18,306 nucleotides of DNA, from the NCBI GenBank assembly GCA_002439805.1, contig DJPQ01000036.1, positions 54,346 to 72,651 on the forward strand, written 5' to 3'. Positions 15,095-18,306 of this stretch are shown in pieces. The notes beneath the pieces are model-generated. The model searched no databases. It was given only the letters and a program-made list of their open reading frames with translations, and was not told the DNA's origin. How positions within the stretch are numbered: position 1 is the stretch's first letter; each line of letters starts with the position of its first letter. Made by a program: the position numbers and the translations under genes. The stretch is from Bacteroidales bacterium UBA6408 (GTDB taxonomy: Bacteria; Bacteroidota; Bacteroidia; Bacteroidales; UBA932).

Positions 15095-15208
15095 GCCTAA
15101 AAGGCGGTCTGCTTCGTTGGATGTCTTGATGAAATCCTCACAACCACCAGATTGCTGTGGTTTCATCTTCGCCATCCGCCTTGCATCCCATCCTTTTATG
15201 CATCCCCT
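15095..15208 (+). repeat. Dispersed 3'-UTR structured repeat, copy B
   Basis: Same family as the copies at 6769 and 16474, sense to the transporter gene that ends at 15088. Visible pairings: ends TAAAAGG/CCTTTTA (15098-15104 and 15192-15198), stem AAGGCGG/CCGCCTT (15101-15107 and 15176-15182), central stem GATGAA/TTCATC (15128-15133 and 15162-15167), apical ACCAC/GTGGT. GCATCCC is repeated at 15183 and 15200. The AAGG on the left can pair with only one of the two right-hand partners at a time. No T-tract terminator lies between it and the rpsF promoter; 15209-15284 holds a C-run and nothing else I can identify. Confidence 0.85.
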
Positions 15209-15284
15209 CCCCCCCCGATCATTTACTATTTTAGGGAAATTCGTTCGGAGACTTCGGCTTTGAGGAGATTGAGCTGAAGAAAAA

Positions 15285-15316
15285 TTTGCTGAAATAAATA
15301 TAAAATTGTAAATTTG
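15285..15316 (+). promoter_or_regulatory. promoter of rpsF-rpsR-rplI
   Basis: TTTG at 15285-15288 and TAAATTTG at 15309-15316 are separated by 20 bp, a near-ideal Bacteroidetes vegetative promoter. Transcription would start near 15321-15323, at the base of the leader hairpin. Confidence 0.75.
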
Positions 15317-15320
15317 CAGC

Positions 15321-15360
15321 CCATTTGTGGAAAGCCGTGCCTACTGGCGGCTCACGATGG
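15321..15360 (+). ncRNA. candidate S6:S18 mRNA leader (autoregulatory)
   Basis: The rpsF leader folds as CCATTTGTG/CACGATGG (one bulge, one wobble), then an asymmetric loop and AGCC-GT-GCC-TACT-GGC-GGCT. Known S6:S18 leaders are hairpins with an internal CCG-containing bulge upstream of rpsF-rpsR, bound by the S6:S18 complex to repress the operon. Position and shape fit, including CCG at 15334-15336. I have not matched it to the covariance model, so the class is probable rather than certain. Confidence 0.5.
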
Positions 15361-15398
15361 ACTGCAATTTATTTATTAACATTTAGTTACAAACAAAA

Positions 15399-15746
15399 AT
15401 GATTAAACAGTACGAAACCGTTTTCATTGCAACTCCCGTTTTGTCTGATGTTCAGATGAAGGAAGCGGTTGCCAAGTACACCGGATTCATCAAAGAGAAT
15501 GGTGGTGAAATCGTGTACGAAGAGGACTGGGGTCTCCGTCAGCTGGCTTATCCTATCCAGAAGAGGACTTCAGGCTTCTATTATCTAATCGAGTTCAAGG
15601 CAGAGCCTTCACTGATCGCGAACCTTGAGACACAGTATCGCCGTGATGAGTGCGTGATTCGTTTCCTCACGTTTGCAATGGACAAGCACGCCGTTGCCTA
15701 CGCGGAGAAGAGAAGGGCAAACAAGGCAGCTAAAAAGGAGGAATAG
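15399..15746 (+). CDS. rpsF: 30S ribosomal protein S6
   Basis: 115 residues. bS6 binds the 30S platform as a partner of bS18. Family blocks are YETVFIATPVLSDVQMKEAV, NGGEIVYEEDWGLRQLAYPIQKRTSGFYYLIEF and the RRDECVIRFL strand. The ATG follows an A-rich sequence without SD. The C-terminal KKEE codons contain the SD of rpsR (AAGGAGGA), and the stop lies 3 nt before the rpsR ATG. First gene of a three-gene operon under the promoter at 15285 and, likely, the S6:S18 leader. Confidence 0.97.
   Translation: MIKQYETVFIATPVLSDVQMKEAVAKYTGFIKENGGEIVYEEDWGLRQLAYPIQKRTSGFYYLIEFKAEPSLIANLETQYRRDECVIRFLTFAMDKHAVAYAEKRRANKAAKKEE
15735..15742 (+). promoter_or_regulatory. strong Shine-Dalgarno of rpsR
   Basis: AAGGAGGA ends 7 nt before the rpsR ATG and lies inside the last codons of rpsF. 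Such an SD is exceptional here, since most starts in this window lack one. Strong SDs before bS21 and/or bS18 genes in Bacteroidetes have been proposed as autoregulatory sites. Confidence 0.8.
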
Positions 15747-15749
15747 ACC

Positions 15750-16016
15750 ATGGCACAGAACAATGAAATACGTTATCTCAACCCTCCTACAGTAGAGGTG
15801 AGAAAGAAGAAGTACTGCCGTTTCAAGAAGGCAGGCATCAAGTATGTTGACTACAAGGACGCTGAGTTCCTCAAGAAGTTCCTCAACGAGCAGGGCAAGA
15901 TTCTCCCTCGCCGCATCACCGGAACTTCTCTCAAGTTCCAGAGGAAGGTGGCTCAGGCAGTGAAGCGCGCTCGTCACCTTGCGCTTCTCCCATACGTTAC
16001 GGACCTTATGAAATAG
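15750..16016 (+). CDS. rpsR: 30S ribosomal protein S18
   Basis: 88 residues. bS18 pairs with bS6 on the 30S platform; in Bacteroidetes ribosomes bS21, bS18 and bS6 together bury the anti-SD tail of 16S rRNA. Blocks: KKKYCRFKKAGIKYVDYKD, LKKFLNEQGKILPRRITGTS and KFQRKVAQAVKRARHLALLP, all typical. The start is ATG 15750, set by the strong upstream SD. It lies 3 nt after rpsF and 15 nt before rplI. Confidence 0.97.
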   Translation: MAQNNEIRYLNPPTVEVRKKKYCRFKKAGIKYVDYKDAEFLKKFLNEQGKILPRRITGTSLKFQRKVAQAVKRARHLALLPYVTDLMK

Positions 16017-16017
16017 C

Positions 16018-16023
16018 AGGAGG
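16018..16023 (+). promoter_or_regulatory. strong Shine-Dalgarno of rplI
   Basis: AGGAGG lies 8 nt before the rplI ATG. It is the second strong SD in the same operon and may respond to the same change in anti-SD availability as that of rpsR. Confidence 0.7.
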
Positions 16024-16031
16024 ACAGCAAT

Positions 16032-16478
16032 ATGGAAATTATCTTGAAGAAGGATGTGGCCAATCTCGGTCATGCTGACGACATCGTCAATGTAAAGACA
16101 GGATATGCTGTCAACTACCTTATCCCTCAGGGATACGCGACTCTCGCTACCGCGTCCGCGAAGAAGGTTCACGCTGAGAACCTCCGTCAGAGGGCTCACA
16201 AGGAGGCCAAGTTCCGCGCCGACGCGGAGGCTCTCGCAGCCAAGCTTGCCGAGGTTGTGGTTAAGGTTTCTGCAAAGGTGAGCGAGTCCGGCAAGATTTA
16301 CGGCTCCGTGACAACGGCTCAGATTGCCGACGCTCTCGCGGCTCTCGGCATCAATGTCGATAAGAAGGACATCACCATCAACGACGCTGTGAAGGAACTC
16401 GGATTCTACGAGGCGACCGTGAAGTGCTACAAGGACATCAAGGGCGTTGTCAAGTTCGAAGTTGTTCAGGGCGAATAA
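16032..16478 (+). CDS. rplI: 50S ribosomal protein L9
   Basis: 148 residues, standard length. bL9 is an elongated 50S protein near the base of the L1 stalk. The N-terminal domain is clear (MEIILKKDVANLGHADDIVNVKTGYAVNYLIPQG), followed by the long connecting helix (about 41-75, Ala/Lys/Glu rich) and a C-terminal domain with GKIYGSVTTAQIADAL. Last gene of the rpsF operon. Its TAA stop (16476-16478) is also the first three bases of the TAAAAGG end of repeat copy C. Confidence 0.97.
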   Translation: MEIILKKDVANLGHADDIVNVKTGYAVNYLIPQGYATLATASAKKVHAENLRQRAHKEAKFRADAEALAAKLAEVVVKVSAKVSESGKIYGSVTTAQIADALAALGINVDKKDITINDAVKELGFYEATVKCYKDIKGVVKFEVVQGE

Positions 16479-16588
16479 AAGGTTGTCTGCGGCGTTGGAT
16501 GTCTTGTCAAAATCCTCACAACCATCAGGTTGCTGCGGTATTTGACTTCACCACCCGCCTTGCATCCATTCCTTTTCTTCATCCCTTC
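16474..16588 (+). repeat. Dispersed 3'-UTR structured repeat, copy C
   Basis: Third copy, sense to rplI and fused to its stop codon. The end TAAAAGG (16476-16482) faces CCTTTTC (16571-16577). The central stem is GTCAAA (16506-16511) with TTTGAC (16541-16546): three pairs differ from copies A and B, and all three stay complementary. The outer AAGGTTG/CCGCCTT stem is weaker here. The apical hairpin is CAACC-ATCA-GGTTG. A separate canonical terminator follows 40 bp later, so the element is not simply the operon terminator. Confidence 0.85.
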
Positions 16589-16627
16589 ACTCCAAGCAGT
16601 TTGATGATGCTTGATAAATAGTGATTC

Positions 16628-16658
16628 AGAGACCGGTTTTATGCCGGTCTCTTTTTTT
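16628..16658 (+). terminator. intrinsic terminator of the rpsF-rpsR-rplI operon
   Basis: AGAGACCGG (16628-16636) pairs perfectly with CCGGTCTCT (16644-16652), followed by a T-run to 16658. It lies 150 bp after rplI, beyond repeat copy C. Confidence 0.9.
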
Positions 16659-16679
16659 GTTTGAAAAAGTTGAAAAAGA

Positions 16680-16710
16680 TTTGCTGTTTTAGATTTTATT
16701 CGTACCTTTG
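16680..16710 (+). promoter_or_regulatory. promoter of rplS (and tRNA-Arg)
   Basis: TTTG (16680-16683) and TACCTTTG (16703-16710) are separated by 19 bp, a full match to the Bacteroidetes consensus. The transcript would start near 16715-16717, about 67 nt before the rplS ATG. Confidence 0.75.
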
Positions 16711-16714
16711 CAGT

Positions 16715-16765
16715 CCCAAAAACAAAAGCAACCTCTTAGGGTCTTGGGTAATTCCTTAATGTTGC
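16715..16765 (+). ncRNA. candidate rplS leader RNA with pseudoknot-type pairing
   Basis: Two complementary pairs interleave: CCCAA (16715-16719) with TTGGG (16744-16748), and GCAAC (16728-16732) with GTTGC (16761-16765). They would form a pseudoknot or exclude each other. An L19 leader is known in Flavobacteria; I cannot tell whether this is related. Each helix is only 5 bp, so the case is tentative. Confidence 0.3.
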
Positions 16766-16782
16766 CACTAAATGTTATTGAA

Positions 16783-17160
16783 ATGGATTTTATTAAGATT
16801 GTTAATGATGCCTTCGCCAACGAGCGGGTTGCATCATACCCGAAGTTCAAGGCAGGTGACACGGTGACCGTCACCTACCGCATCAAGGAGGGCGACAAGG
16901 AGCGGCTTCAGAAGTTCAGAGGCGTAATCATCCAGATTAAGGGCGCCTCGCCTGCGACAAAGACCTTCACCATCCGCAAGATTTCCAACGGAATCGGTGT
17001 CGAGAGAATCTTCCCGTTCAACTCGCCGTTCATTGATTCAATCGAGGTTAACAAGGTCGGCAAGGTTCGCCGCGCACGCATCTTCTACCTCCGCGCACTT
17101 TCCGGTAAGAAGGCACGCATCAAGGAAAAGAAGCTCGCTCTTGTAAAGAACGAAGAATAG
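16783..17160 (+). CDS. rplS: 50S ribosomal protein L19
   Basis: 125 residues from ATG 16783. The longer frame starting at 16708 overlaps the promoter and is rejected. bL19 sits at the 30S-50S interface. The family pattern is complete: MDFIKIVNDAF, FKAGDTVTVTYRIKEGDKERLQKFRGVIIQIKG, FTIRKISNGIGVERIFPFNSPFIDSIEVNKVGKVRRARIFYLR, LSGKKARIKEK. No SD precedes it. The tRNA-Arg gene begins 8 nt after the stop and is very probably on the same transcript. Confidence 0.97.
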   Translation: MDFIKIVNDAFANERVASYPKFKAGDTVTVTYRIKEGDKERLQKFRGVIIQIKGASPATKTFTIRKISNGIGVERIFPFNSPFIDSIEVNKVGKVRRARIFYLRALSGKKARIKEKKLALVKNEE

Positions 17161-17168
17161 CATAACGA

Positions 17169-17242
17169 GGCCCGCTAGCTCAACTGAATAGAGCATTTGA
17201 CTACGGATCAAAAGGTTACAGGTTTGAATCCTGTGCGGGTCA
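17169..17242 (+). tRNA. tRNA-Arg (anticodon ACG)
   Basis: Cloverleaf read by eye: acceptor GGCCCGC with GCGGGTC (one G-T), D-arm GCTC/GAGC, anticodon arm TTTGA-CTACGGA-TCAAA with ACG at 17203-17205, 5-nt variable loop, T-arm ACAGG-TTTGAAT-CCTGT, discriminator A. CCA is not encoded. It lies 8 nt after rplS and 12 nt before a terminator. Confidence 0.93.
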
Positions 17243-17253
17243 CGATTTGGGAG

Positions 17254-17284
17254 TCCCTGCAGACGAAAGTTTGCGGGGATTTTT
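17254..17284 (+). terminator. intrinsic terminator after tRNA-Arg
   Basis: TCCCTGCA (17254-17261) pairs with TGCGGGGA (17272-17279, one T-G wobble), followed by five T residues. It ends the rplS-tRNA transcript 16 nt before the greA ATG, so greA needs its own promoter or read-through; I see no good TAnnTTTG box for it. Confidence 0.8.
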
Positions 17285-17300
17285 GATAAAGGATACCATT

Positions 17301-17771
17301 ATGGAATACTTGTCCAAGGAACGATATGACCAGATTGCGGCGGAACTTGATTTTCTGATAAATGAGGAATATCCCCGCATTAGGGAAGATTTGTCCGAGG
17401 CCCGGGCTCAGGGAGACCTGAGCGAGAATGCCGGGTATCGGGCGGCGCGAAGGGCGCAGGGAAAGGCTATAAGCAGAATACGCTTCCTTCAGAGAATCCT
17501 TCAGTATTCGAGGGTAATCGACACTAAGGCCCTGCCCAAGGACAGCGTCTCGCTGCTCAGCAAGGTTGAGTTCACGAATCTGAAGACCAACGCCGTGATG
17601 ACATACACCGTCGTGAGTCCTCATGAGATGAATCTTCAGGAAGGGAAGATTTCCTGCAAGTCACCGATAGGCATGGCTCTGATGGGGAAGAAAGCGGGAG
17701 AGGTCGCGGAAGTCAACGCGCCGTCCGGGACTTTTCAAATCAGGATTGAGAATATCTCGGTAGGGGAGTGA
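17301..17771 (+). CDS. greA: Transcription elongation factor GreA
   Basis: 156 residues from ATG 17301; the in-frame extension to 17247 runs through the terminator and is rejected. GreA inserts a coiled coil into the secondary channel of RNA polymerase and stimulates cleavage of backtracked RNA. Residues 1-75 are the coiled coil, with the catalytic tip GDLSENAGY (Asp39, Glu42, the acidic pair of the family). Residues about 80-156 form the FKBP-like domain, ending with SPIGMALMGKKAGEVAEVNAPSG. The tip has Gly-Tyr where Escherichia coli has Glu-Tyr, which is common variation. It stands alone between the tRNA-Arg terminator and ogt. Confidence 0.93.
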   Translation: MEYLSKERYDQIAAELDFLINEEYPRIREDLSEARAQGDLSENAGYRAARRAQGKAISRIRFLQRILQYSRVIDTKALPKDSVSLLSKVEFTNLKTNAVMTYTVVSPHEMNLQEGKISCKSPIGMALMGKKAGEVAEVNAPSGTFQIRIENISVGE

Positions 17772-17933
17772 GCCCCTGCACTCATTCGAATGACGTGATG
17801 GCTGACGCCCGCTACATCCGCACCTTGGCTCGCTCATCGGCTGGGCGATTGAGAACTTTGACGACATTCTGGCTGATTGGAAAGGCAGTGCCCGGTAATC
17901 AATTTCTTATCAGAAACTTAGTGTGGCAATAAT

Positions 17934-18306
17934 ATGCACAACAAGAATATAATCAAGGCAAAACTATATGAAGCGCCATGCGGCACTTTGCTGCTTGGTT
18001 CATTTGAGGACAAGCTCTGCCTGTGCGACTGGCAGGTGGAGAAGCATCGCGGTCATGTGGACAGGCGGCTGAAGCGTGTGCTGCGGGCGGAATTTGAGGA
18101 AGTCTCATCTGAAGTAATCGAAGAGACGGAGCGGCAGCTTGACGAGTTCTTTGCCGGAAAGCGCAGGGAGTTTGATATTCCTTTGCTGTTCGTCGGGACG
18201 GATTTTCAGAGAAAGGTGTGGAACGAACTGCTGAACATTCCTTATGGGCAGACGATTTCATACGGAGAGATGGCTCGGCGTATCGGTATGCCGAAATCCG
18301 TCCGGG
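17934..18306 (+). CDS. ogt: Methylated-DNA-protein-cysteine methyltransferase (Ogt/MGMT), 3' end cut by window
   Basis: ATG 17934 (MHNKNIIKAKLYEAPCGTLL) opens a frame that runs off the right edge after 124 codons. Ogt proteins repair O6-alkylguanine and O4-alkylthymine by moving the alkyl group to their own cysteine. Visible are the N-terminal domain (PCGTLLLGSFEDKLCLCDW), the linker helix (ETERQLDEFFAGKRREFDIPL), and the start of the DNA-binding domain (GTDFQRKVWNELLNIPYGQTISYGEMARRIG), which carries the family's FQ..VW..L..IPYG..SYGE pattern. The catalytic PCHR motif lies beyond the window. No Ada-type regulatory domain precedes it. Confidence 0.93.
   Translation, partial: MHNKNIIKAKLYEAPCGTLLLGSFEDKLCLCDWQVEKHRGHVDRRLKRVLRAEFEEVSSEVIEETERQLDEFFAGKRREFDIPLLFVGTDFQRKVWNELLNIPYGQTISYGEMARRIGMPKSVR

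Noticed and set aside
16474..16588. Dispersed repeat as integron attC sites
   Set aside because: A GTTGGAT resembling an R' box is present, but the matching RYYYAAC partner, an integrase and a cassette layout are missing, and the elements are not in a head-to-tail cassette array.
17169..17284. tRNA-Arg as an integration site for a mobile element
   Set aside because: No integrase or repeated tRNA 3' end is visible, and a terminator and greA follow directly.

Overview
The window reads as a chromosomal piece of a gut-type Bacteroidales bacterium of moderate-to-high GC. The pointers are fimbrillin-like and BACON-domain lipoproteins, DUF6515, DUF4831 and TIGR02757 family proteins, an S6-S18-L9 operon, and promoters of the Bacteroidetes form TTTG-N19/20-TAnnTTTG. 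Most genes lack a Shine-Dalgarno (SD) sequence. I cannot name a genus.

Layout. (1) 1-1434: the 3' part of a Thr/Arg/Gln-repeat DUF6515 protein with its terminator. (2) 1492-6742 (+): a surface-lipoprotein locus. It has a promoter, a structured leader, a 42-residue peptide gene, a fimbrillin-like lipoprotein broken at a G6 tract, a BACON lipoprotein with an internally duplicated domain, and a lipoprotein joining a fimbrillin-like domain to an FGE/SUMF1-like domain without catalytic cysteines. (3) 6889-9861 (-): tldD overlapped by a zeta-toxin-like kinase, then a TIGR02757 (DUF2400) protein. (4) 9957-15088 (+): an LpxL-type acyltransferase, a DUF4831 protein, then pepD with a POT-family peptide transporter (peptide import plus hydrolysis). 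(5) 15285-18306 (+): rpsF-rpsR-rplI with a candidate S6:S18 autoregulatory leader, rplS followed by tRNA-Arg(ACG), greA, and the start of ogt (cut by the window edge).

The most striking signal is a family of three about 115-bp intergenic elements (6769-6883 minus, 15095-15208 plus, 16474-16588 plus). Each sits at or within about 6 nt of a stop codon (tldD, the POT transporter, rplI) and in the same orientation as that gene. They have TAAAAGG/CCTTTTA-type inverted ends. A central stem (GATGAA/TTCATC in two copies) becomes GTCAAA/TTTGAC in the third, so three base pairs change with full compensation. That indicates a conserved structure, most likely an RNA element at the 3' end of mRNAs or a palindromic REP/MITE-like repeat. 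I do not recognise it as a named family.

Second, rpsR and rplI carry strong SD sequences in a genome that mostly lacks them. This fits the proposal that bS18 and its partners control their own synthesis in Bacteroidetes. Third, the G6 frameshift separates the lipoprotein signal from the body of the fimbrillin-like protein and could be decay, phase variation or assembly error.
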